A DNA stretch of 62,239 nucleotides from JAKAJA01 sp037440125 (lineage in GTDB: Bacteria > Acidobacteriota > UBA4820 > DSQY01): positions 1 through 62,239 of the forward strand of contig JBBIUU010000004.1 of the NCBI GenBank assembly GCA_037440125.1, given 5' to 3'. Of this stretch, positions 17,761 to 24,921 are shown piece after piece. Position numbers and translations under genes: made by a program. Within the stretch, counting starts at the first letter, position 1; each line of letters starts with the position of its first letter. The notes under the pieces are model-generated. The model did not search any database and had not been told where the DNA came from. It was given only the letters and a program-made list of their open reading frames with translations.

Positions 17761-18819
17761 ATGGCCACCTGGGACGGCGCCTCCATCCTCGTGATCCGCC
17801 TCTCCTCGCTGGGGGATGTGGCGCGCACGCTGCCCTCGCTGGCGGCGCTCAAGACGTCGGGAGCCGCGACGGTGGACCTGGCCGTGGAGGACCGCTTCGC
17901 GGGGCTCCTGGACCTCTTCCCCATCCCGGACCGCGTGCAGGCCTACCCGAGGCGGAGCGTGGGCCCGGCCTGGAGGGACCCGTTCACCTGGGTCGCGGCG
18001 CTGAGCGCCTACCTCGAGGAGCTCCGCTCCCGCCGCTACGACCTCGCGCTCGACCTCCACGGCATCTTCCGTTCGGCGCTCCTGGCGGGCATGAGCGGGG
18101 CGAAGGAGACGGCGGGCTACGCCAAGGGGTTCGGGAAGGAGTTCAGCCACCTCCTCTACGACCGGAAGGTCGTCCCCGCGCCCTCGCGGCGGATCTCGCG
18201 CTACGAGCGCTACGGCGGGACGCTTCGCGCCCTGGGATTTCCGGGTCCGTCGGGGGCCTACCTCTCGCCCCGCATCCCCGAGGTCTCGGCATCGTCCGTC
18301 TCGGCATTCCTCGAGAGCCGCGGCCTCGCCCCCGCTCCGTACCTCTTCGCCTTTCTCGGGACGAGCCGGACGCAGGCCCACAAACGCTGGCCCGCCGGGC
18401 ATTTCGTTGAGCTCTCGCGAATAGCGTCCGAACGCTGGGGGATGAAGACCGTCCTTGGATGGGGGCCCGAAGAAGCGGAGCTCGTCCGGGTGCTGCCGGA
18501 GGGCGGCGACCTCGTGCCCATCCCCGACTGGGGCCTGCCCGAGCTCCTGGAGGCCATCCGTTGCGCCCGGGTCTTCGTCGGCGCCGACACGGGCGCCATG
18601 CACCTCGCGGCCCTCATGGGCGTCCCCACGGTGGCGCTCCTGGGCCCGACGGACCCCGTCCTCAACCGCCCCTTCGGCGTGAAGGTCCGCGTGGTCTACC
18701 GCGAAGGCATCCGTCGGGCGTGCCGGGGTGAAGGTTGCACCCACGGGGACTGCATGGCCGCCCTGACCGTCGGGGAGGTGGCGGACGCCCTAGCTCAGCT
18801 TCTCGAGGAGACGAGATGA
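17761..18819 (+). CDS. Glycosyltransferase family 9 (heptosyltransferase-like)
   Basis: A 352-residue GT-B enzyme of family 9, which adds heptose to lipopolysaccharide core. ILVIRLSSLGDVARTLPSL at the N-terminus is the family's first Rossmann strand with the catalytic-site Asp. LALDLHGIFRSALLA and FVGADTGAMHLAALMGVPTVAL are the other hallmark blocks; the latter binds the nucleotide sugar. It implies an LPS-bearing outer membrane. No other core-biosynthesis genes are near. Its TGA overlaps the ATG of tatD. Confidence 0.92.
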   Translation: MATWDGASILVIRLSSLGDVARTLPSLAALKTSGAATVDLAVEDRFAGLLDLFPIPDRVQAYPRRSVGPAWRDPFTWVAALSAYLEELRSRRYDLALDLHGIFRSALLAGMSGAKETAGYAKGFGKEFSHLLYDRKVVPAPSRRISRYERYGGTLRALGFPGPSGAYLSPRIPEVSASSVSAFLESRGLAPAPYLFAFLGTSRTQAHKRWPAGHFVELSRIASERWGMKTVLGWGPEEAELVRVLPEGGDLVPIPDWGLPELLEAIRCARVFVGADTGAMHLAALMGVPTVALLGPTDPVLNRPFGVKVRVVYREGIRRACRGEGCTHGDCMAALTVGEVADALAQLLEETR

Positions 18820-19774
18820 GCGGCGACCCCCCGGCGGCTTCAATCCACGCGGGACCGTTGTGGACCGACTCCCACTGCCACCTGTCCATGGACGCCTTCG
18901 ACGAGGATCGCGAGGNNNNNNNNNNNNNNNNNNNNNNNNNNNNNNNNNNNNNNNNNNNNNNNNNNNNNNNNNNNNNNNNNNNNNNNNNNNNNNNNNNNNN
19001 NNNNNNNNNNNNNNNTGGACCGACTCCCACTGCCACCTGTCCATGGACGCCTTCGACGAGGATCGCGAGGCGGTCGCGCGGAGGGCCGAGGAGGCAGGCG
19101 TCGGGCGGCTGGTCGTCGTGGGGACGAACCCCTCGGACTGGAAGGCGTGCGCCGATCTGGCGAGGACGCCAGCCCGGAGGGCCACGGCGGGGGTCCATCC
19201 CCACGAGGCGTCGTGCTGGAGCTCCGCGACGCGGGCCGCGCTCGAGGCGGCGCTGGGGGACCCCGCGGTGTCGGCGGTGGGGGAGATCGGGCTCGACTAC
19301 CACTACGACCTCTCGCCGCGTGAGATCCAGAAGCAGGCCTTCGCCGAGCAGCTCGCCCTTGCCGCCGAGCGGGGGATGCCGGTGGTCGTGCACACGAGAG
19401 AGGCCTTCGCGGACACCGTGGCGCTGATGGAGAAGCACGCGCCGGGGCTCCGCGGGGTCATCCACTGCTTCACGTACGGGCCGGAGGAGGGGAGGGCATT
19501 CCTGGACCTCGGGATGCACCTGTCCTTCTCGGGCATCGTGACCTTCCCGAAGGCGCCGCTCATCCGGGAGGCGGCGCTCCTGACGCCGTGGGAGCGGCTC
19601 CTGGTGGAGACCGACGCACCGTACCTGGCGCCGGTGCCGTTCCGCGGGAAGCGGTGCGAGCCCGCGCACGTGGCCGCCGTGGGGCGGTTCGTGGCGGCGC
19701 TGAAGGGGATCCCCGAGGAAGAAGCCGCCCGCCGGACCACGCTGAACGCCGCCAAACTGTTCGGTTGGGAGTAG
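18816..19774 (+). CDS. tatD: TatD family metal-dependent deoxyribonuclease (split by a false gap)
   Basis: A TIM-barrel hydrolase of the TatD DNase family. Metal ligands are visible: TDSHCHL (H20, H22), GEIGLDYHY, VVVHTREA, GVIHCFTYG and ETDAPYLAP. The ATG at 18816 overlaps the preceding stop. The gene is interrupted by 100 N (18916-19015). The 55 bases before the gap are repeated exactly after it (18861-18915 equals 19016-19070). Removing the N run and one copy gives 804 bp, an uninterrupted 267-residue protein of normal length. The gene is therefore almost certainly intact in the organism. Confidence 0.93.
18916..19015. other. Assembly gap (100 N) that is really a 55-bp contig overlap
   Basis: Both flanks carry the same 55 bases, the pattern left when a scaffolder joins contigs sharing a terminal k-mer and inserts a fixed 100 N. 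No sequence appears to be missing. Confidence 0.95.
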
Positions 19775-20496
19775 GGATTCCGGGAAGAAAGACCAGCGCT
19801 GGGGCCAAGGGCGGCCGCGTTCTGCGGACCGGCCCCTGCGCCAAGTGCGGCGCTGCCCTTCGGGCATCGCCCGGCGGGACCTTCAGGCCGACTCTGGAAT
19901 GCAGGCACTCCGCCGTCGCCCTTTCGGCCCCGCCTCGAGCCTACGGCTCGCCGCTCTTGGCTTTGAGAGGCAAGGAGCCCCACCCCCCCTGACATCAGTG
20001 CGCCGACGGCGTCGGACCTCCTGCTTTGTCAGGCGTCGCGGCCCGGGGGCGCTCCAAGTACACCAGTACGTGTCGGCCCCCGGCCGCTCGCCTTCCTCGC
20101 TGGGGGCCTAGCCTCCGGAGGATCTCTGGCGCGACGCCTGCGCCCCGGGATGCGCCACAAGGCGGGGCGAGGAAACCAGGGTGGTGCCCTGGTGACGAGC
20201 CCCAACACGGCGGCGCGCCCGGGCCGCGGCGTCCCCGAGGGTTGCGGCAGGGCCGGCCATCACCATTGTCGCCGCTCGTCGCCGTGCACCCTGCACGGTC
20301 TCCTCGCGTCTTCGCGGTTCTGATCCGGCCCTGCGGGCAACGCGCCGAGAGCCCTCCGGGAGGCCAGGCCCCAAGGCCCAACGGCGTCGGGACGCCGCGT
20401 TCCGGCACAAAAACGCCGGAACGCGGGGCTCGGGGTACGTCCCAATCTCCGATCCCGTAGGGCAGGCACTCCTGCTAAACCATCAGCTCGGCTTGC
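19775..20496. other. Hairpin-dense noncoding region, candidate structured RNA or repeat
   Basis: About 720 bp without a believable gene; open frames here are Arg/Pro/Gly-rich shadows. Strong pairings include GGCGTCGCG at 20032-20040 with CGCGACGCC at 20130-20138, enclosing CCGGGGGC/GCCCCCGG (20043-20050 with 20076-20083) and the palindrome CCTCCGGAGG (20112-20121). GGGGC/GCCCC (20164-20168 with 20199-20203) stacks through a purine-rich internal loop onto CCAGGG/CCCTGG. A perfect 12-bp stem lies at 20395-20426 with an A-rich loop. I recognise no Rfam family and cannot fix the strand. Confidence 0.45.
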
Positions 20497-20544
20497 AAAA
20501 AGAAGAATGGACGGCCGGAATGGGGGGGGATCCCGACCGTCCAT
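20497..20544 (-). terminator. Rho-independent terminator downstream of the stress-protein gene
   Basis: Stem ATGGACGG/CCGTCCAT with inner CGG/CCG pairs and a C-rich loop on the minus strand, followed by TTCTTCTTTTTGC. It lies 140 bp past the universal stress protein stop and may end that transcript, the candidate sRNA, or both. Confidence 0.7.
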
Positions 20545-20582
20545 AGATACTCGGCAGTAAATCTGGAGAGAGCCGCCGAGTA
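20497..20582 (-). ncRNA. Candidate small RNA, two hairpins plus U-tract
   Basis: On the minus strand an extended -10 (TGTTATATT, 20597-20589) would start RNA near 20582. The transcript would fold an 8-bp TACTCGGC/GCCGAGTA hairpin (20582-20548), then an ATGGACGG/CCGTCCAT hairpin (20544-20507) with four more inner pairs, and end in TCTTCTTTTT. It is about 85 nt, downstream of the universal stress protein gene on the same strand. It could instead be that gene's 3' UTR and terminator. Confidence 0.45.
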
Positions 20583-20588
20583 CGGGCT

Positions 20589-20597
20589 AATATAACA
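20589..20597 (-). promoter_or_regulatory. Extended -10 of the candidate sRNA
   Basis: TGTTATATT on the minus strand matches TGnTATAAT with one difference. The T-rich stretch upstream offers only a weak -35. It is the only such match in the gap between the stress gene and the hairpin-dense region. Confidence 0.4.
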
Positions 20598-20682
20598 CCC
20601 TCGGCGGAAAAAAACAGTACCCACGTAACAGCCTATGGATCAGTACATTAACCCCTGCCTCCGGGGGATTGACAGAGCCGGG

Positions 20683-21144
20683 TCAGACCTCACCGGCCAA
20701 GTCGGGGGCCCTGACGGTCAGCACCGGGCAGGGCGCCTTCCGGATGACGCGCTCGGCGGTGGAGCCCAGGAGGACGTGGGCCATGCCCGTGTACCCGTGG
20801 GTGCCGATGACGATGAGGTCGGCTCTCTCCTCGGTCGCCACGCGGACGATTTCGGAGGAGGCCCGTCCGCGCTCGACGCGCGCCGAGACCTTGTCGGCCG
20901 GCACCTGGAGGGTCGCGGCGAGCTCCTTGAGGGCCTGGGTGGAGCGCTCCACCAGGCGGTCCTCCACCTCTCCGGTGGTCATGGGGCCGAAGGTGAAATC
21001 GGAGGGCGCCACGATGGGCTCCACCACGTTCATGATGATGAGCGAGGACTCGAACTGCGCGGCCACCGACGCCGCCAGCTTGAGCGCACTCATGGAAACC
21101 TCGGACAGGTCCACCGGACAGACGATCTTCCCCCACCTCAGCAT
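20683..21144 (-). CDS. Universal stress protein (UspA family, ATP-binding type)
   Basis: A 153-residue UspA-fold protein. The start at 21144 has GGAGG six bases upstream; longer frames run antisense through hemE. The C-terminal GTHGYTGMAHVLLGSTAERV contains the G-2x-G-9x-G-S pattern of ATP-binding Usp proteins, and PCPVLTV closes the fold. KIVCPVDLSE at the N-terminus is also typical. It is divergent from hemE through a compact 90-bp region with overlapping promoters. Physiological role is not inferable. Confidence 0.93.
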   Translation of the reverse strand: MLRWGKIVCPVDLSEVSMSALKLAASVAAQFESSLIIMNVVEPIVAPSDFTFGPMTTGEVEDRLVERSTQALKELAATLQVPADKVSARVERGRASSEIVRVATEERADLIVIGTHGYTGMAHVLLGSTAERVIRKAPCPVLTVRAPDLAGEV

Positions 21145-21172
21145 GGCAACCTCCGTGTGATTTGAATATAAT
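21144..21172 (+). promoter_or_regulatory. hemE promoter, overlapping the divergent stress-gene promoter
   Basis: TGGCAA at 21144-21149, 17 bp, then a perfect TATAAT at 21167-21172, 62 bp before the hemE GTG. Its -10 shares bases with the -10 of the opposite promoter. Confidence 0.6.
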
Positions 21173-21193
21173 GCGCCCTCGCCCCGGTTGCCA
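21165..21193 (-). promoter_or_regulatory. Universal stress gene promoter, overlapping the hemE promoter
   Basis: On the minus strand TGGCAA (21193-21188), 17 bp, then TATATT (21170-21165), 20 bp before the start codon. It has the same -35 hexamer and spacer as the hemE promoter, and the two -10 boxes overlap within AATATAAT. Confidence 0.55.
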
Positions 21194-21234
21194 GAGCGCC
21201 GCGGCACCCTGGATCGCCCGCAGAAGGAGGCCCC

Positions 21235-22272
21235 GTGTCCGTCAATTCGAGATTCCTGAGAGCCTGCCGGAGGCAGCCGGTGGACACCACGCCCATATGG
21301 ATCATGCGCCAGGCCGGGCGCTACCTGCCCGAGTACCGCGCCACCCGGGCGAAGGCCGGGAGCTTCCTCGCCCTCTGCAAGAACCCCGAGCTCGCGTGCG
21401 AGGTGACCCTCCAGCCCGTGGACATCCTCAAAGTGGACGCGGCCATCCTCTTCTCGGACATCCTCATCCCGGTGGAGGCCATGGGCATCGGCCTCACCTT
21501 CGAGGAGGGGGAGGGGCCCAAGCTGACGCCCGTCCGCTCCAACGAGGACGTGCGCAGGCTCCACGTTCCCGACCCCGTCGCGGAGACGGGCTTCGTCATG
21601 GACGCCGTGTGCCTCATCCGGCGCGAGCTGGACGGGCGCGTGCCCCTCATCGGCTTCTCGGGGGCGCCCTTCACGCTGGCGTCCTACGCGGTGGAGGGCG
21701 GGGGCTCGAAGAACTTCCGCTACTCCCTGGCGTGGATGTACGCCGACCCCGCGGGGTTCGCGAGGCTCCTCGACCTCCTCGCCGACGCGGTCATCGCGTA
21801 CGCTTCGGCGCAGGTGGAGGCCGGTGCCCAAGCCATCCAGCTCTTTGACACCTGGGCGGGCGTGCTCTCGCGCAGGCTCTACCGCGAGTTCGCCCTGCCC
21901 GCCACGTCCAAGGTCGTGCGCGCCCTGCGCCGTTTCGACGTGCCCATTATCCTCTACGTGAACGGCGGCGCACCCTTCCTGGAAGAGACGGCCGCGACGG
22001 GGGTTGACATGCTCTCGGTGGACTGGCGCACGAGCCTCGCGGAGGCCGCAGAGCGCACGCGAGGCGCCGTGGCCCTGCAGGGTAACCTGGACACGATGGC
22101 GCTTTACGGCGGCCCGCAGGTGATCGAGCGGGAGACGGCCAGGGTGCTGGCGGAGGCGCCGCTCCACGGCCACGTCTTCAACCTCGGGCATGGCATCCTG
22201 CCCGACACGCCCGTGGAGGCCGCGCAGTGCCTCGTCGAGACCGTGCACCGGCTGGGGCGGAAGGAAGTCTAG
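21235..22272 (+). CDS. hemE: Uroporphyrinogen decarboxylase HemE
   Basis: A 345-residue enzyme decarboxylating uroporphyrinogen III to coproporphyrinogen III. It starts at GTG 21235 with AGAAGGAGG five bases upstream. PIWIMRQAGRYLPEYR near residues 18-33 is the signature with the conserved Arg. AILFSDILIPVEAMG and GFSGAPFTLASY are the other family blocks, and NLGHGILPDTPVE closes the active site. First gene of hemE-N-H-Y. Confidence 0.97.
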   Translation: MSVNSRFLRACRRQPVDTTPIWIMRQAGRYLPEYRATRAKAGSFLALCKNPELACEVTLQPVDILKVDAAILFSDILIPVEAMGIGLTFEEGEGPKLTPVRSNEDVRRLHVPDPVAETGFVMDAVCLIRRELDGRVPLIGFSGAPFTLASYAVEGGGSKNFRYSLAWMYADPAGFARLLDLLADAVIAYASAQVEAGAQAIQLFDTWAGVLSRRLYREFALPATSKVVRALRRFDVPIILYVNGGAPFLEETAATGVDMLSVDWRTSLAEAAERTRGAVALQGNLDTMALYGGPQVIERETARVLAEAPLHGHVFNLGHGILPDTPVEAAQCLVETVHRLGRKEV

Positions 22273-22386
22273 AGACGTTAGACGCGAAACGCGAAACGTG
22301 AGACGTGAGACGTGAGACGTGAGACGTGCAAAGTTCGCGCCTCACCTTATGCTGAAAGCCGACGGCTGACAGCTGAGAGCCTGCAG
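22273..22386. repeat. GACGTGA heptad array and CTGACAGCTGA-like sequence before hemN
   Basis: Starting one base after the hemE stop, units GACGTTA, GACGCGA, AACGCGA, AACGTGA and then GACGTGA repeated four times (22274-22328). The second part (22351-22384) has pseudo-repeats of GCTGA. It runs up to the hemN ATG, leaving hemN without a recognisable ribosome site. The GACGTGA family recurs at 26272. Confidence 0.85.
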
Positions 22387-23781
22387 ATGACCGACCGCTG
22401 GTCCGCACCCGTTTTCGACAAGGCCATGATCCTCAAGTACGACCGCCCTGGTCCGAGGTACACCTCCTACCCGACGGCGCCCTACTTCCACGAGGGCTTT
22501 GACAGCGGGGCGTACGCCGCGGTCATCGACGAGACCAACGCGCTCGAGAGCCCCGCCCCGCTGAGCCTCTACGTCCACCTGCCCTTCTGCAAGTCGGTCT
22601 GCTACTTCTGCGGGTGCAACGTCACCTTCACGAAGGACCGCACGCTGGGCGACCTCTACGTGGACCACGTCCTGAAGGAGATGGACGCCGTCGCCGCGCG
22701 CATGAAGCCCGGCCGTAAGGTCGTCCAGGTCCACTGGGGCGGCGGCACGCCCACCTTCATCCCCGCACCGGTGCTCGATCGTCTCTGGAAGGGCATCACG
22801 GACCGCTTCGAAATGGCGCCCGGCGCGGAGATCGGCGTGGAGATCGACCCGCGAGAGGTCACGGACCAGCACCTCGAGCTCCTGTCCCGCAGCGGGTTCA
22901 ACCGGATCAGCATGGGCATCCAGGACTTCGACCCGGAGGTCCAGAAGGCGGTGCACCGCATCCAGCCCGAGGACCTCACCCGCCGCGTCATCGACAAGTG
23001 CCGCGAGCTGAAGTTCGAGTCCATCAACATCGACCTCATCTACGGCCTGCCCTACCAGACGCGGGAGCGCTTCCGGGACACGGTGGAGAAGATCGCCGCC
23101 ATCGGCCCCAACCGCATCGCCGTGTTCAACTTCGCGTACCTCCCCGAGATGATCGGCCACCAGCGCGCCATCCCCAAGGAGGCCCTGCCCTCGCCGGCGG
23201 AGAAGCTCAACATCCTCGAGATGGTGGTGGAGCGCTTCACCCAGACCGGCTACGTCTACATCGGCATGGACCACTTCGCTCGCCCGCAGGACGAGCTTTG
23301 CACGGCCCTGAAGGACCGCACGCTCTACCGCAACTTCCAGGGCTACACGACGAAGGCGGGGTGCGACCTCTACGGCTTCGGCGTCACGAGCATCGGCCAG
23401 GTGGGTCCCACATACGAGCAGAACCGCAAGGAGCTCGCCTCCTACCAGCAGGCCGTGGACGGAGGCGGCCTGGCCGTCTTCCGCGGCGTGCGGCTCACGG
23501 AGGACGACCTCCTGCGGCGCGACATCATCACGCGGCTCATGTGCCACTTCGTCCTCTACAAGGCGGAGATCGAGGGGCAGTACGGCCTGAAGTTCGACGA
23601 GACTTTCGCCGACGCCCTCGAGGACCTCAAGCCCATGGAGGCCGACGGGCTCCTGAGCCTCCATGCTGACCGCATCGAGGTGCACCCCCTCGGGAGGCTC
23701 CTCGTCCGCAACATCGCCCTGCCCTTCGACGCGTACCTGCGGAAGGGGGATGGCGCCAAGCGGTTCAGCAGGACGGTTTGA
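22387..23781 (+). CDS. hemN: Oxygen-independent coproporphyrinogen III oxidase HemN
   Basis: A 464-residue radical-SAM enzyme that oxidatively decarboxylates coproporphyrinogen III without oxygen. HLPFCKSVCYFCGCN holds the CX3CX2C iron-sulfur ligands (C68, C72, C75) plus the Cys at 77 typical of true HemN. VHWGGGTPTF, RISMGIQDF and DLIYGLPYQT are the SAM-binding blocks, and IGMDHFARPQDEL is also a true HemN mark. The start at 22387 gives the family-like beginning YDRPGPRYTSYPTAP within 30 residues; earlier codons are repeat sequence. Confidence 0.96.
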   Translation: MTDRWSAPVFDKAMILKYDRPGPRYTSYPTAPYFHEGFDSGAYAAVIDETNALESPAPLSLYVHLPFCKSVCYFCGCNVTFTKDRTLGDLYVDHVLKEMDAVAARMKPGRKVVQVHWGGGTPTFIPAPVLDRLWKGITDRFEMAPGAEIGVEIDPREVTDQHLELLSRSGFNRISMGIQDFDPEVQKAVHRIQPEDLTRRVIDKCRELKFESINIDLIYGLPYQTRERFRDTVEKIAAIGPNRIAVFNFAYLPEMIGHQRAIPKEALPSPAEKLNILEMVVERFTQTGYVYIGMDHFARPQDELCTALKDRTLYRNFQGYTTKAGCDLYGFGVTSIGQVGPTYEQNRKELASYQQAVDGGGLAVFRGVRLTEDDLLRRDIITRLMCHFVLYKAEIEGQYGLKFDETFADALEDLKPMEADGLLSLHADRIEVHPLGRLLVRNIALPFDAYLRKGDGAKRFSRTV

Positions 23782-23784
23782 GAG

Positions 23785-23884
23785 AAGTTAGGAAGTTAGG
23801 AAGTTAGGAAGGAAGAGAAGGGGGGCGCGATGGACCCGGGTTCCGAGAACGCCCTTCCTAACCTCCTCACGGCCTCACTCCCTC
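23785..23884. repeat. Octad AAGTTAGG array and opposed CTTCCTAACCTCC arm at hemH start
   Basis: 23785-23812 has three AAGTTAGG units directly after the hemN stop. An opposite-sense arm (CTTCCTAACCTCC, then CTCAC-like units) lies at 23856-23884, inside the reading frame of hemH. The array therefore spans a gene start rather than staying between genes. Confidence 0.75.
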
Positions 23885-24921
23885 ACCGTTCTTCGGGGGG
23901 TAGCCTCACAGCCGTCCTCCTCATGAACTACGGCGGCCCCGAGCGGGCGGAGGACTGCGAGGAGTACATCCGCAACATCTTCCTCGACCCGGACCTCATC
24001 CCCATCCCGAACCTCATCCGCCCGACGGTGGCGCGCTTCGTGGGCCGGCGGCGGGCGCCGTCTCTGCAGAGAAACTACGAGGCCATGGGCCAGTACAGCC
24101 CCATCCTCGGCCAGACCAACGACCAGGCCAAAGCCCTCGAGGCCGAGCTCGGCGAGGGGTTCAGGTGCTTCGTCGGCATGCGCTACTGGCGCCCCTTCAT
24201 CGAGGAGGCGTGCTGCGCCGTCCGCACGGGGGGCTTCGAGCGCGTCGTCCTCCTGCCCCTCTACCCGCAGGAGTCGCGCTCCACCACGGGTTCTTCCATC
24301 AATGAAGCGAGGCGCTGCCTGGCGGAGGTCGGCTTCGCGGGAGAGGTCGCGGAGGTCCGCACCTTCTGGGACGAGCCGGGATTCCTCGAGGCGCTCACGG
24401 AGGGCGTGAAGGCGGCCCTCGACGCGTCGCCCGCCGGGGCGCGCGTCCTGTTCTCGGCCCACGGACTGCCGCTCTCCGTGGCGAAGCGGGACAGCTATCC
24501 AGGCCACATCGCCGCCACCGTCGCGGAGGTCGCCTCGCGCCTGGGCGTCGCGCTCGACCCCATGACGCCCGTCGGCACCGCGGCGCACCTCTTCCCTCAT
24601 CCGTCATCGCTCATCGCTCATCGGCCCCGCCGAGGCCTGCTGGCCTGGCAGAGCAAGGTGGGGCCCGCGAAGTGGCTCGAGCCGAGCGTGGAGCACGTCC
24701 TCGAGGGGTGGGGCCGTGAGGGCGTGAAGGACATCGTCCTCGTGCCCGTCGCCTTCGTGAGCGAGCACAGCGAGACGCTTTACGAGCTCGACGTCCTCTA
24801 CGGCGGCATGGCCCGCGACCTCGGCATGGCCGTGCGGCGCGTGCCCACCGTCCAGACCCACCCCCGCTTCATCGAGGCGCTCGCGGCGAGGGTGCGGGCG
24901 TCGGGGGGACCCCATGCCTGA
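23830..24921 (+). CDS. hemH: Ferrochelatase HemH with two repeat-derived insertions
   Basis: A 363-residue ferrochelatase inserting iron into the porphyrin in the last haem step. VLLMNYGGPE, RNIFLDPDLIPIP, FSAHGLPLS (catalytic His near residue 212) and FVSEHSETLYELD (acidic pair near 311) are present. The ATG at 23830 has AAGGGGGG upstream, but the first 25 or so residues are encoded by an opposed repeat arm and have no counterpart in typical enzymes, which begin near TAVLLMNYGG. A second extra stretch (about residues 239-266) sits between RLGV and LLAWQSKVGPAKWLEP and is partly encoded by four CTCATCG-type heptads. The frame stays open and all key residues remain, so the enzyme may be active. 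Confidence 0.93.
   Translation: MDPGSENALPNLLTASLPHRSSGGSLTAVLLMNYGGPERAEDCEEYIRNIFLDPDLIPIPNLIRPTVARFVGRRRAPSLQRNYEAMGQYSPILGQTNDQAKALEAELGEGFRCFVGMRYWRPFIEEACCAVRTGGFERVVLLPLYPQESRSTTGSSINEARRCLAEVGFAGEVAEVRTFWDEPGFLEALTEGVKAALDASPAGARVLFSAHGLPLSVAKRDSYPGHIAATVAEVASRLGVALDPMTPVGTAAHLFPHPSSLIAHRPRRGLLAWQSKVGPAKWLEPSVEHVLEGWGREGVKDIVLVPVAFVSEHSETLYELDVLYGGMARDLGMAVRRVPTVQTHPRFIEALAARVRASGGPHA
24594..24623. repeat. CTCATCG heptad array inside the hemH coding sequence
   Basis: Units CCTCATC, CGTCATC, GCTCATC, GCTCATC in tandem, read in frame as Pro-His-Pro-Ser-Ser-Leu-Ile-Ala-His. The family is the same as the intergenic arm at 5632-5660 before purL. Confidence 0.88.

Noticed and set aside
20164..20203. 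RNase P RNA core, suggested by GAGGAAA
   Set aside because: The other conserved regions (AGGGTGAAA..GGTGCGGTAA and ACAGAACCCGGCTTA) are absent on both strands.
19796..20544. Several 80-140 codon frames in the noncoding region after tatD
   Set aside because: All are Arg/Pro/Gly-rich, lack ribosome sites and conserved segments, and coincide with hairpins.
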